Assembly: GCF_019599275.1 (NCBI RefSeq)
Contig: NZ_JAHZTD010000001.1
Coordinates: 1,240,001-1,304,000, forward strand
DNA from: Hymenobacter sp. HSC-4F20
GTDB taxonomy: Bacteria; Bacteroidota; Bacteroidia; Cytophagales; Hymenobacteraceae
Reading direction: 5' to 3'
DNA length: 64,000 nucleotides
Positions within the stretch are counted from its first letter, which is position 1; every line of letters starts with the position of its first letter. The notes under the pieces are model-generated. The model was not told the DNA's origin. It saw only the letters and a program-made list of their open reading frames with translations, and made no database searches. Of this stretch, positions 32,324 through 40,715 are shown in pieces. A program made the translations under genes and the position numbers.

Positions 32324-33580
32324 ATGCAAGTCTCCCGAATGGCCGGCAGCCTGATCGGCTCCGAAATCATCAAAATCGGCAACGAAGTCAACGATATGAT
32401 TCGCAAGGGGGAGCAGATCTGCAACCTCACCATCGGCGACTTCGACCCCAGCATTTTCCCGATTCCGGCCGAGTTACAAACGGAAATTACCCGCGCCTAC
32501 CAGGCCGGCCACACCAACTACCCCCCGGCCAACGGCATGGCCGCCCTGCGAGAGGCGGCGGCAACTTTCACCAAGGAGCGCCTGGGCCTGGAGTACTCGC
32601 CCAACGACTTTTTGGTAGCTGGCGGCTCGCGCCCCCTCATTTATGCTACCTATCTGGCCTTGGTAGACCCCGGCGACAAGGTGGTGTTTCCGGTGCCCTC
32701 CTGGAACAACAACCACTACTGCCACCTTTCCTCAGCGCAGGCTGTGATGGTAGAAACCCGCCCCGAAAACAACTTCATGCCCACGGCCGAGGAGCTAGCG
32801 CCCCACCTGGAGGGGGCTACTCTGCTGGCCCTGTGCTCTCCGCTCAACCCCACGGGCACCGTGTTCAGCAAGGAAGATCTGGAAGCTATCTGCGACTTGG
32901 TGCTGGCCGAAAACCAGCGCCGGCAGCCCGGCCAGAAGCCCCTGTACCTGCTCTACGACCAGATTTACTGGCTGCTGACCTTCGGGGCCACCGAGCACTA
33001 CGACCCGGTAAACCTGCGCCCTGCCCTGCGCGAGTACACCATCTACATTGATGGCATCTCGAAGTGCTTGGCTGCTACCGGAGTGCGCGTGGGCTACTCC
33101 TTCGGACCGGCGCAGGTAATTGATAAGATGAAGGCCATTCTGGGTCACGTGGGGGCCTGGGCTCCCAAAGCCGAGCAGGTGGCCACGGCCAGCTACCTGC
33201 CCCAAACTCAGGCGGTAAATGGGTTTCTCAGCCAGTTCAAGGAAAAAGTACAACACAGCCTCGACGCGCTGCACCAGGGTCTGCAGGCCCTGAAAGCCGA
33301 GGGTCTGCCGGTGGATTCTATGGTTCCGATGGGGGCTATTTACCTCACGGCCAAGCTCGATGTACTGGGCAAATCTACTCCGGGGGGCCACGTGCTCAGC
33401 ACTACCAAGGAGCTAACTTCTTACCTCATTAGTGAGGCGCGTCTGGCCCTGGTACCCTTCAGCGCCTTCGGGACGGATGATAGCGCGCCGTGGTTCCGGA
33501 TGTCGGTGGGAGGAGCCTCCCTGGAGTCTATTGTAGCGGCGCTACCCCGCCTGCGGGCCGCGTTAGAGGCTCTGCGCTAA
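32324..33580 (+). CDS. PLP-dependent aminotransferase, class I/II
   Basis: A 418-residue fold-type I aminotransferase. Motifs: TIGDFDPSIFPIP at the N-terminus, HTNYPPANGMAALREA, the cofactor-binding SPLNPTGTVFS, YLLYDQIYWLLTF, and the Schiff-base Lys in IYIDGISKCLAATGVRVGYS; near the end ALVPFSAFGTDDSAPWFRMSVG supplies the carboxylate-binding Arg. The amino donor cannot be told from sequence; aspartate/aromatic-type enzymes are closest in pattern. I chose the ATG at 32324 because the upstream in-frame TTG overlaps the promoter element. Confidence 0.9.
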   Translation: MQVSRMAGSLIGSEIIKIGNEVNDMIRKGEQICNLTIGDFDPSIFPIPAELQTEITRAYQAGHTNYPPANGMAALREAAATFTKERLGLEYSPNDFLVAGGSRPLIYATYLALVDPGDKVVFPVPSWNNNHYCHLSSAQAVMVETRPENNFMPTAEELAPHLEGATLLALCSPLNPTGTVFSKEDLEAICDLVLAENQRRQPGQKPLYLLYDQIYWLLTFGATEHYDPVNLRPALREYTIYIDGISKCLAATGVRVGYSFGPAQVIDKMKAILGHVGAWAPKAEQVATASYLPQTQAVNGFLSQFKEKVQHSLDALHQGLQALKAEGLPVDSMVPMGAIYLTAKLDVLGKSTPGGHVLSTTKELTSYLISEARLALVPFSAFGTDDSAPWFRMSVGGASLESIVAALPRLRAALEALR

Positions 33581-33638
33581 CACTAGGCCGCGGCGGCGCC
33601 TGCTGGTGCCGTCCGCTGCTTTGGCCGCCACGGCTACT

Positions 33639-33668
33639 GTACCCCCGCCGGCATGCCGGCGGGGGTAC
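33639..33668 (+). terminator. Perfect 30-bp palindrome after the aminotransferase gene
   Basis: GTACCCCCGCCGGCA is followed directly by its exact complement TGCCGGCGGGGGTAC. It lies 58 bp after the stop and would form a very stable hairpin; no T-tract follows. Confidence 0.6.
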
Positions 33669-33866
33669 TCATGTGCGGTTGGAAGTAGTGCAGACAGGTG
33701 CGAGGAATACCGCATTCTTCTTATCTTCAAGCGCCAGATCTTCGCGAAAAAGCCAAGGTCCGGCACTCCTGCTCTATTGCGCCCGAAAGTTATTTTCTGC
33801 TCCCGGGCCGAAATGTCCTGCTCCTATTGCACTTTCCGCTTTTATCTTTTACCGGAACGTGTATTT

Positions 33867-36326
33867 ATGCACCATCGCTTACCCCACCTCTGTGGAGGGG
33901 GCCCTATCCTGCTGGGGGCCACACTGCTCATTTTGCCATTTTCCCTGCGGGCTCAGGTGCGCCCTGCTCCCGTAGTTGGGGCGGTGCGTACCAGCGCCGG
34001 AGCCGCCGTAGAGTACGCTACCATCACCCTGCACCGCGCCACTGATTCGGTTGCCGTAAAAACCGAGTTTACCGATGCAACCGGGCAGTTTCAGCTGGAG
34101 CCGAGCGCCGCCGGCTTCTACCTCGTATCGGCCGCGCAGGTGGGGTACGGGCGCGCATGGCTGGGGCCGCTAGAAGTTGGTGCTGCCCTCCGTCCTACCC
34201 CGCTGGTATTTACCCTGACTGCTAGTTCGGCCACCCAGCTGAAGGGCGTTACCGTGACCGGTCAGCGCCCGGCTTTTGAGCGCTTAGCTGACCGTACCGT
34301 CGTGCATGTGGAAGGCTCTCCGCTCAGCGCCGGCAACACGACCCTGGATGTTCTAGGCCGGGCCCCCGGGGTTACCCTCGACGCCAACGACAACCTTTCG
34401 CTACGGGGTAAGCAGGGCCTGCTGGTGCTCATTGACGGCAAGCGCCAGCCCATGACGGGGGCTGAGCTGGCCAATCTGCTGCGTTCCTTGCCCGCCGAGC
34501 AGGTCAGCACGGTGGAGCTGATAACCAACCCGCCGGCCAAGTACGACGCCCAGGGCGGGGCCGGCGTCATTGCTATCAACCTCAAGAAAGACCAGCGCCT
34601 GGGCACCAACGGCAGCGTCAATGCGGCCTACGGTCGAGGACGCTATGGCAAGTTCACAACCGGACTTAGCCTGAACCACCGCCAAAAGAACCTGAACCTC
34701 TACGGGTCCTACGCCTACGCTGACCGCCAAAGCTTTCAGGAACTGGATTTTACGCGTACCTACCGCCAGGATGGCTCCCCGAGTCTGCGGACAGTACAGC
34801 GCAACACGCCCCAGGGGCATTTACAGTCCCATACCTGGCGGGCCGGCGCCGATTACTTTCTCACCAAGCGCACCACCGTAGGGGCCATGCTCAGCGGGCT
34901 GGCCAGCCGTACCCCCTCGCAGGGTCTTAATGAAGCCACCTTTTACGATGCCCAGGGCCAGTTGCTCAGCCGTTCCTACTCCGTTAACCAACGCAACCTC
35001 GAGACGCCGAACGTTGCGGGCAATCTTACTCTGCGCCACCTGTTTGTGAAAGATTCGCTGGGAACGCCCGAGCTGACGGCCGACGTGGACGTAGCACGTT
35101 ACGGCATTACCCGCGCGCTGAATCTGACCACGACCTACGCTCTGCCCAGCACGGCAACTCCCGCCCAGCTCACCGGCGACCAATCTGGCACGCTGACTAT
35201 CTGGGGGGCTAAGGCCGATTACATCCGGCCCCTGCGCCACCGCCTGCGCCTAGAGGCCGGCGCGAAAATAAGCCGGGTTGATTCTGACAACGATGTGCTG
35301 TTCGTGCGCACTCGCGACGGTCTGAGCCAGGTGGATGCAGGACTGAGCAATCGGTTCCGCTATTCTGAAAACATCAACGCTGCCTATGCCAGCCTTACCC
35401 GCAGCCGGCCCGGCCTTATCCTGACGGCGGGCCTACGTGGGGAACAAACCAATGTGACCGGCCGCCAGGACGTAGGGCAGGTTTCTTTTTCCCGCCACTA
35501 CTTCCAGCTATTTCCTAACCTGAGCCTGCGCCGCACTCTTTCCGCCAAGCACGAGCTGGCTTTTGCTCTGAGCCGCCGCCTCGACCGGCCCACCTACAAC
35601 CAACTCAACCCCTTCCGCTCTTACGTCGACCTTACCTCCTACCGTACCGGCAACCCTGCCCTGTGGCCTCAAACCAGCGTGCAGGCCGAGCTGACCCACA
35701 CCTTTCGTCAGAAGTTCAGCACCGCCCTCAGCTACACCCGTACCCACCGCCCCATTACCAGCGTGTACGTACTCGATGCCGACGGCCTAGTAGTAGCCAC
35801 CGACGTGAACCTGCGCACCCAGGAGTACTACGGGCTTACGCTCACGGCCCCGCTGGAGCCGGCCCCCTGGTGGAAGCTCTACACCAACGCCGAAGTCTAT
35901 TATATTCAGTTCCAGGGCATGCTGGGGGGCTCTGGCGCTCCTAAGGGCCGCTTGGGCACTATTGTAACCCTGAACAACTCTTTCGCCCTGGGCCACGGCT
36001 GGAGCGCCGACCTCGCTGGCAACTACAGCTCGCGCGAGCAGTACGCCTTCCAGGATATCCGTTCCTTCGGGCAGGTAGGGGCTGGGGTGCAGAAGTCGCT
36101 GGGGAAGGCGATGCTGCGGCTAAATGCCACCGATATTTTCTACACGGCTCCCCTGCGGGTGACTTCCCGCTACCAAGTGCTGGAGGAAACCTACCGCTCC
36201 GCTCAGGATACGCGCGTCGTTACGGCCTCAGTAACCTACCGGTTCGGCAATGAGAAAGTGGCCGCCGCCCGCCGCCGCACTACGGGAGCAGAGGACGAAA
36301 AGCGCCGGGCCGCAACCGGGCAGTAA
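33867..36326 (+). CDS. TonB-receptor-like outer-membrane beta-barrel protein (paralog 1)
   Basis: 819 residues: signal peptide, CarboxypepD_reg-like domain (about residues 32-115), a plug-like domain with TVTGQRPAFERLADRTVVHVEGS, LDVLGRAPGVTLD, SLRGKQGLLVLIDGKRQPM and ELITNPPAKYDAQGGAGVI, then an OMP_b-brl_3-type barrel to the C-terminus. These proteins move ligands or assemble at the outer membrane of Bacteroidota; no SusD partner is present. The start is ATG 33867 (MHHRLPHLCGG), a better signal peptide start than far upstream frames. It is a close paralog of 37094-39568, especially in the plug region. Confidence 0.87.
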   Translation: MHHRLPHLCGGGPILLGATLLILPFSLRAQVRPAPVVGAVRTSAGAAVEYATITLHRATDSVAVKTEFTDATGQFQLEPSAAGFYLVSAAQVGYGRAWLGPLEVGAALRPTPLVFTLTASSATQLKGVTVTGQRPAFERLADRTVVHVEGSPLSAGNTTLDVLGRAPGVTLDANDNLSLRGKQGLLVLIDGKRQPMTGAELANLLRSLPAEQVSTVELITNPPAKYDAQGGAGVIAINLKKDQRLGTNGSVNAAYGRGRYGKFTTGLSLNHRQKNLNLYGSYAYADRQSFQELDFTRTYRQDGSPSLRTVQRNTPQGHLQSHTWRAGADYFLTKRTTVGAMLSGLASRTPSQGLNEATFYDAQGQLLSRSYSVNQRNLETPNVAGNLTLRHLFVKDSLGTPELTADVDVARYGITRALNLTTTYALPSTATPAQLTGDQSGTLTIWGAKADYIRPLRHRLRLEAGAKISRVDSDNDVLFVRTRDGLSQVDAGLSNRFRYSENINAAYASLTRSRPGLILTAGLRGEQTNVTGRQDVGQVSFSRHYFQLFPNLSLRRTLSAKHELAFALSRRLDRPTYNQLNPFRSYVDLTSYRTGNPALWPQTSVQAELTHTFRQKFSTALSYTRTHRPITSVYVLDADGLVVATDVNLRTQEYYGLTLTAPLEPAPWWKLYTNAEVYYIQFQGMLGGSGAPKGRLGTIVTLNNSFALGHGWSADLAGNYSSREQYAFQDIRSFGQVGAGVQKSLGKAMLRLNATDIFYTAPLRVTSRYQVLEETYRSAQDTRVVTASVTYRFGNEKVAAARRRTTGAEDEKRRAATGQ

Positions 36327-36488
36327 CTCCGGGGCTGGCGCTTGTGGAGGGGCGACCCAGCCACCACCCAATACCGTAGCAGCCCGGTGCTACCGGTATC
36401 CACCGGCTTTGAGAGTTGCAGCCAGCCGGTACGATTAACAAGCTTTTTTTACCGACCCAGGCAACGTATATGATGTGTTATACATCTT

Positions 36489-36502
36489 TATGATATATCA
36501 TA
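36489..36502. promoter_or_regulatory. Perfect palindrome TATGATATATCATA
   Basis: A 14-bp perfect palindrome preceded by a looser dyad GATGT-GTTAT-ACATC (36470s-36480s). Both lie in an AT-rich stretch between the two barrel genes and could be binding sites for a dimeric repressor. Confidence 0.4.
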
Positions 36503-36942
36503 CAGATATCAGCTCTTTATCCTCCAGACCAAGCTCGTCTGGGGAAGACCTCTGGTCTAAACAAGGGGGTAGACGGAGCTAGCATTGCCACTTAGTGGCT
36601 GGCAAGGTCCCATACTCCTGCCTCCCGCCATACGCTATCAGGCGGGCCGGCAAGGGCCTGAGTGCTACGCAGTATATCACTTGCCTGTCGCGGCGCAACG
36701 GCTTTGCACGGCACTGCCGGCCGTCTGAGGCCATAACCCGCGAACTTTTCTTCACACACCACACCCGCTCCCTGTAACGCCATGCTACCAAGTTCCCCCG
36801 CTACGACCCTGCCACCCGACAATCTGTACCCAGCTTTTCTTATTCTCCCCAGGCTAGCCGGGTAACTTTCAGCTGCTTGCGCGGAGGCGACTATCCTACT
36901 CGCTCCCTTTTATTAAACAAACTAACCAGTTTGCTTTGCAAA

Positions 36943-36981
36943 TACGAAACTGTTCGTACTTTTACTACGAAACAATTCGTA
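36943..36981 (+). promoter_or_regulatory. Tandem operator, two copies of TACGAA-N4-TTCGTA
   Basis: TACGAAACTGTTCGTA at 36943-36958 and TACGAAACAATTCGTA at 36966-36981, centres 23 bp apart (about two helical turns). A TTTG at 36935-36938 followed by TACTTTTA at 36957 gives a promoter-like pair overlapping the first site, so binding would block transcription of the gene at 37094. The symmetry suits a dimeric BlaI/MarR/TetR-type repressor; none is encoded nearby. Confidence 0.7.
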
Positions 36982-37093
36982 TTTCCCTCCCTTCCTAGGC
37001 CGGCCGCCATTCCAGGGCTGGGCACTGCTTCCTCGCGGGAGCGGCTCAGGTTTGCCATTGCCCTTTGTTTCTTACTTCTTCACTCTACTGCTC

Positions 37094-39568
37094 ATGAAAA
37101 CTCTGTTCTGCGGGCGGCCGCGCGGGCTGCTCCTCTTGTTCCTGATGATGGTATGGCTGAGTGTATTGTCGGCCCGGGTAGTGCAGGCCCAAAGCCTGGG
37201 CGGCGTAGTACGCACTGCAGCTGGCGCGCCCGTGGAATACGCTACCGTGGTGCTGCACCGCGCCGCCGACTCGGCGGTTGTCAAAACTGAGTTCAGTGAT
37301 GGGAGAGGCATCTTTGGATTCGAGCAGCTCGCGGCGGGCCGCTATGTGGTTTCCGCTTCGCAGGTGGGGTTTCGTCGGGCCTGGGCGGGGCCGCTGGAGG
37401 TAGTGGCTGGTGCAGCCTCTTCTCCCCTCACTCTCACCCTACCTGCTAGCTCGGCCACGGCGCTAAAAGAGGTTACCATTACGGGCCAGCGCCCCACCTT
37501 CGAGCGGCAAGCCGACCGCACTATTGTAAACGTGGAGGGCTCAACGCTGGCGGCGGGCAATACGTCTCTGGACGTGCTGCGCCGCTCCCCGGGCGTGACG
37601 GTGGACGGCAACGACAATCTTTCGCTGCGGGGCAAGCAGGGCCTGCTGGTGCTCATTGACGGCAAGCGCCAGCCCATGACGGGCACTGAGCTGGCCGACT
37701 ACCTGCGCAGCCTCCCGGCAGAGCAGCTCAAAAGCATCGAGCTGATAACCAACCCGCCGGCCAAATACGACGCCCAGGGCGGGGCCGGCGTCATTGCCAT
37801 TACCCTCAAGAAAGACCAGCGCCTGGGCACCAACGGCAGCGCCAACCTAAGCTATGGGCGCAGCCAGTACAATAAATACGTGTCGGGCCTGAGTTTGAAC
37901 CACGGCCGGAAAAACCTGAACCTGTTCGGCTCCTATGGCTACTCCGACCGTTCTGGCATCGGGAAGCTGACCATTCACCGCGACTTTTACCGGGTCGACA
38001 CGCTGGACCGGCAGGTGCGCCGGCTGCTCCGCACCACCGACCAGGATAACCGCTCCCCCAACCGCTCGCGCACCCACACCTGGAAAGCCGGCCTGGACTA
38101 CACCCTTTCCAAGCGTACTACCCTGGGGGCCGTCGTGAGCGGCCTACAGAACCGCAACCAGCAGGATGCCCGCAATGAAACCTTCGTCCGAGACCTGGAG
38201 AGTAGCCTCGCGCAGCAGTACCGCTCCGCTAACTTGCGCCAGGGTCGCTACACCAGCCTGACCGGCAATGCAAACCTGCGCCACTCCATACCCGACTCGC
38301 TGGGCACCCACGAGCTGACGGCTGATGTCGACGTAGCCCGCTACCTCACTACCCGCGACCAGCGCCTGGAAACCCGCTTTGATGGAGCTGAGCAAATTGG
38401 CGAAACCATTCTGGGCGACCAGCAGGGCCGGCTCACCATTCAATCGGCGAAGGCGGACTACGTGCGGCCCCTGACCAAGCAGCTGCGTCTGGAAACCGGT
38501 GCCAAAACCAGCCTGGTTTCGGCGGATAATGACGTGCAGTTCCTGACCAACGGGACGCTGGACCAGAACCGCTCGAACCGCTTCCGCTATGAGGAGAACA
38601 TCAATGCGGGCTACTTTAACCTGAACTACAGCCTCCCCCGGCTTACGCTGCAAGCCGGCCTGCGCGGGGAGCAAACCAACGCCGTGGGCCAGCAGGACAT
38701 GGTACAGGCAGGCCGACCTTCCCGCTTCGACCGGCACTACTTTCAGCTTTTCCCCAGCGCCGCCCTGAAGCGGACATTTTCGGAGCAGCAGGAAACCAGC
38801 TTTTCCCTGAGCCGCCGCCTCGACCGCCCCTCCTACAACCAGCTCAACCCCTTTCGCATCATTATTGATAAAACTACCTCCGGAGCCGGCAACCCCGATT
38901 TGCGGCCTCAAACCAGCTACAACGCGGAAGCTACCCACACCTACCGCCAGAAGTACAGCCTGGGCCTGAGCTACAGCCTGACCAGCAATCCGCTCATCGG
39001 GGTAGTGCAGCCCGAAACCGACAGCACGGTAGTGTCGACCACCCAAAACCTGAGCCGGCAGCACTACTACGCGCTTACCCTCACGGTACCAGTGGAGGTA
39101 GCCAAGTGGTGGAACAGCTATACCAATGCCGTATTCTACTACAGCCGCTTCGAGGGCAATTTGGCGGGCACCAACCTGAACCGGGGCCGCGGCTCCTTCA
39201 ACCTCACCTCCAATCATACCTTCACGTTTGGCAAGGGCTGGAGCGCGGAGCTAAACGGCACGTATCAGTCGCGCGAGATATACGGCTTCATCCTGGCGCG
39301 GGCCACCGGTGAGGTCAGTGCCGGCGTGCAAAAAAACCTCTGGAACCGTAAGGGTACCCTGAAGCTGAGCATGGCCGACATCTTCTTTACCAGCCCCCAG
39401 CGTGCAGTTTCATCGTACGACAACTACGTGGAACGCTACTACCAACGCCAGGATTCGCGCCTAGCCACGCTGGCTCTGAGCTACCGCTTCGGCAACGACC
39501 AACTGGCCGCGGCCAAGCGCCGCGGCGGTGGAGCCGAAGAAGAAAAGCGCCGCGCCGGCGGCCAGTAG
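37094..39568 (+). CDS. TonB-receptor-like outer-membrane beta-barrel protein (paralog 2)
   Basis: 824 residues from the ATG at 37094: a signal peptide ending near VQAQS, a CarboxypepD_reg-like domain, a plug-like domain with TITGQRPTFERQADRTIVNV and SLRGKQGLLVLIDGKRQPM, then a barrel ending LALSYRFGNDQLAAAKRRGG and a charged tail EEEKRRAGGQ. The plug half is nearly the same as paralog 1 and the barrel diverges, so the two probably handle different ligands. Its promoter carries a double operator not found before paralog 1, so the copies appear to be controlled differently. Confidence 0.87.
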   Translation: MKTLFCGRPRGLLLLFLMMVWLSVLSARVVQAQSLGGVVRTAAGAPVEYATVVLHRAADSAVVKTEFSDGRGIFGFEQLAAGRYVVSASQVGFRRAWAGPLEVVAGAASSPLTLTLPASSATALKEVTITGQRPTFERQADRTIVNVEGSTLAAGNTSLDVLRRSPGVTVDGNDNLSLRGKQGLLVLIDGKRQPMTGTELADYLRSLPAEQLKSIELITNPPAKYDAQGGAGVIAITLKKDQRLGTNGSANLSYGRSQYNKYVSGLSLNHGRKNLNLFGSYGYSDRSGIGKLTIHRDFYRVDTLDRQVRRLLRTTDQDNRSPNRSRTHTWKAGLDYTLSKRTTLGAVVSGLQNRNQQDARNETFVRDLESSLAQQYRSANLRQGRYTSLTGNANLRHSIPDSLGTHELTADVDVARYLTTRDQRLETRFDGAEQIGETILGDQQGRLTIQSAKADYVRPLTKQLRLETGAKTSLVSADNDVQFLTNGTLDQNRSNRFRYEENINAGYFNLNYSLPRLTLQAGLRGEQTNAVGQQDMVQAGRPSRFDRHYFQLFPSAALKRTFSEQQETSFSLSRRLDRPSYNQLNPFRIIIDKTTSGAGNPDLRPQTSYNAEATHTYRQKYSLGLSYSLTSNPLIGVVQPETDSTVVSTTQNLSRQHYYALTLTVPVEVAKWWNSYTNAVFYYSRFEGNLAGTNLNRGRGSFNLTSNHTFTFGKGWSAELNGTYQSREIYGFILARATGEVSAGVQKNLWNRKGTLKLSMADIFFTSPQRAVSSYDNYVERYYQRQDSRLATLALSYRFGNDQLAAAKRRGGGAEEEKRRAGGQ

Positions 39569-39590
39569 CCGGTATTCCCTACCCCCTTGC

Positions 39591-39650
39591 GCCCACTGTG
39601 CCCAGCAGCCGGTTCGCTACCCAGCGGATTGGCTGCTGGGCACAGTGGGC
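39591..39650 (+). terminator. 20-bp perfect inverted repeat after the second barrel gene
   Basis: GCCCACTGTGCCCAGCAGCC and its exact complement at 39631-39650 enclose 20 bases. It starts 22 bp after the stop codon. No T-tract follows, so it may stabilise the mRNA end rather than terminate. Confidence 0.6.
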
Positions 39651-39815
39651 ATCTGGCTGGAGCACAGCCCGCGGGGTAGCCTACCCACCAGAACGCGCGC
39701 GTAGTTAGCAAGCTCCACTGGCGCATCGGGTGCAATCGGTGACTTGCCGCGGAGCAGGAGCAGACTAGGCGACCTTCCCATACAACGGTAGCAGCCTCAC
39801 TTGGCCAAAGCGAAG

Positions 39816-39845
39816 CAGGTGGTGACAAACCACCTGACTATTTTT
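39816..39845 (+). terminator. Rho-independent-type terminator
   Basis: CAGGTGGT and ACCACCTG pair around the loop GACAA, followed closely by TATTTTT. It is the only classical hairpin-plus-T-run between the barrel gene and the HAD gene. Confidence 0.6.
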
Positions 39846-40010
39846 GCATTAAAACCACATTTATTTAAACTTAACCTTATAACATGATCGAATAAACTAC
39901 TGTGTAGCAGCATAATACGACACAAATCAAAGCTTACCGAAGGTAGTTTTAAAATAGCACTAATGATTTTTTATTTGTGTTTATCATATATTAATTTTAA
40001 TCTTATCGAT

Positions 40011-40715
40011 ATGAAACAAGCTATGCCAATTAACTGGGAGGAGCTTACCTGCGTCATTTTTGATGTAGATGGTACCCTGTATGCTCAGGACAAACTCCGG
40101 AAGCGTATGCTCAGAGCCTTGGTGCAGCACTATAGCCTGCGCCCCTGGAAAGTAACTGATCTGCAGATTCTGCGGCGCTTCCGGCACGAGCGGGAAAAGC
40201 AAACAGCCTATGCCGGCCCCAACTTGGAGGCTGACCAGTACGCCTGGGTAGCTCAGGGGGGCCGCTACTCCGCGGAACGGGTGCGGGCAGTGGTCCGCCA
40301 CTGGATGTTTGAGCATCCCAATCAGTTTCTGCTTCCTTGCCGCTTCCCGGGCATCCAGGAATTCTTTGCCGCTTTGCGGGCACGGGGAATTACCATCGGT
40401 ATCTACTCCGATTATCCGGCTCAGCAGAAGCTGGCAGCCCTTGGGCTGGAAGCCGACATCATCATCAGCTCCACGGATGCAGCCATCAACCGCCTCAAGC
40501 CCCACCCCCAGGGCCTGCTGCACATTACCCGGCAGCTAGGGCTGGAGCCGCAGCAGTGCCTGTTTATCGGCGACCGGCCCGAGCTGGACGGGGCCTGCGC
40601 CGAGGCGGCCACCATGCCCTATCTGATTGTCGAGAAACAGCCTTTTTCTGCTTTCACCTTCTACGATTCGCTAACGCATCACCTTTCCACTATTCCTAAT
40701 TCTGCACCCGCATGA
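40011..40715 (+). CDS. HAD-superfamily hydrolase, translationally coupled to UbiA
   Basis: A 234-residue cytoplasmic phosphatase-like protein. HAD motif I is VIFDVDGTLYAQ, motif II GIYSDYPA, motif III Lys in NRLKPHPQG and motif IV CLFIGDRPELDGA; the cap is a helical insert between motifs I and II. ATG 40011 is used; an in-frame ATG four codons later is possible. The stop overlaps the next ATG by 4 bp, so it is coupled to the UbiA gene. In decaprenyl-phosphoribose chemistry a phosphatase follows the UbiA-type transferase, a role this protein could fill (inference). Confidence 0.85.
   Translation: MKQAMPINWEELTCVIFDVDGTLYAQDKLRKRMLRALVQHYSLRPWKVTDLQILRRFRHEREKQTAYAGPNLEADQYAWVAQGGRYSAERVRAVVRHWMFEHPNQFLLPCRFPGIQEFFAALRARGITIGIYSDYPAQQKLAALGLEADIIISSTDAAINRLKPHPQGLLHITRQLGLEPQQCLFIGDRPELDGACAEAATMPYLIVEKQPFSAFTFYDSLTHHLSTIPNSAPA

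Larger units (their letters stand above)
36327..37093. other. Long intergenic region between the tandem outer-membrane barrels
   Basis: 767 bp without a convincing gene; short open frames on both strands have no coding character. It holds an AT-rich stretch with a perfect palindrome (36489-36502), an inverted pair CCAGAC/GTCTGG just after it, and, near the downstream gene, two copies of TACGAA-N4-TTCGTA. This looks like a regulatory region. Confidence 0.6.
39569..40010. other. Intergenic region with two hairpins and an AT-rich tract
   Basis: 442 bp with no gene. The first part carries a 20-bp perfect inverted repeat (39591-39650), then a terminator-like hairpin followed by T5 (39816-39845). 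From about 39840 to 40010 the sequence becomes strongly AT-rich, as an upstream region for the HAD-UbiA operon. Confidence 0.65.

Noticed and set aside
36592..36822. Short open frames on both strands between the two barrel genes
   Set aside because: No coding-like composition, no promoter and overlapping frames on opposite strands.
38144..39217. A 357-codon frame antisense to the second barrel gene
   Set aside because: Val/Gly-rich artefact; the sense strand encodes a well-formed barrel protein.
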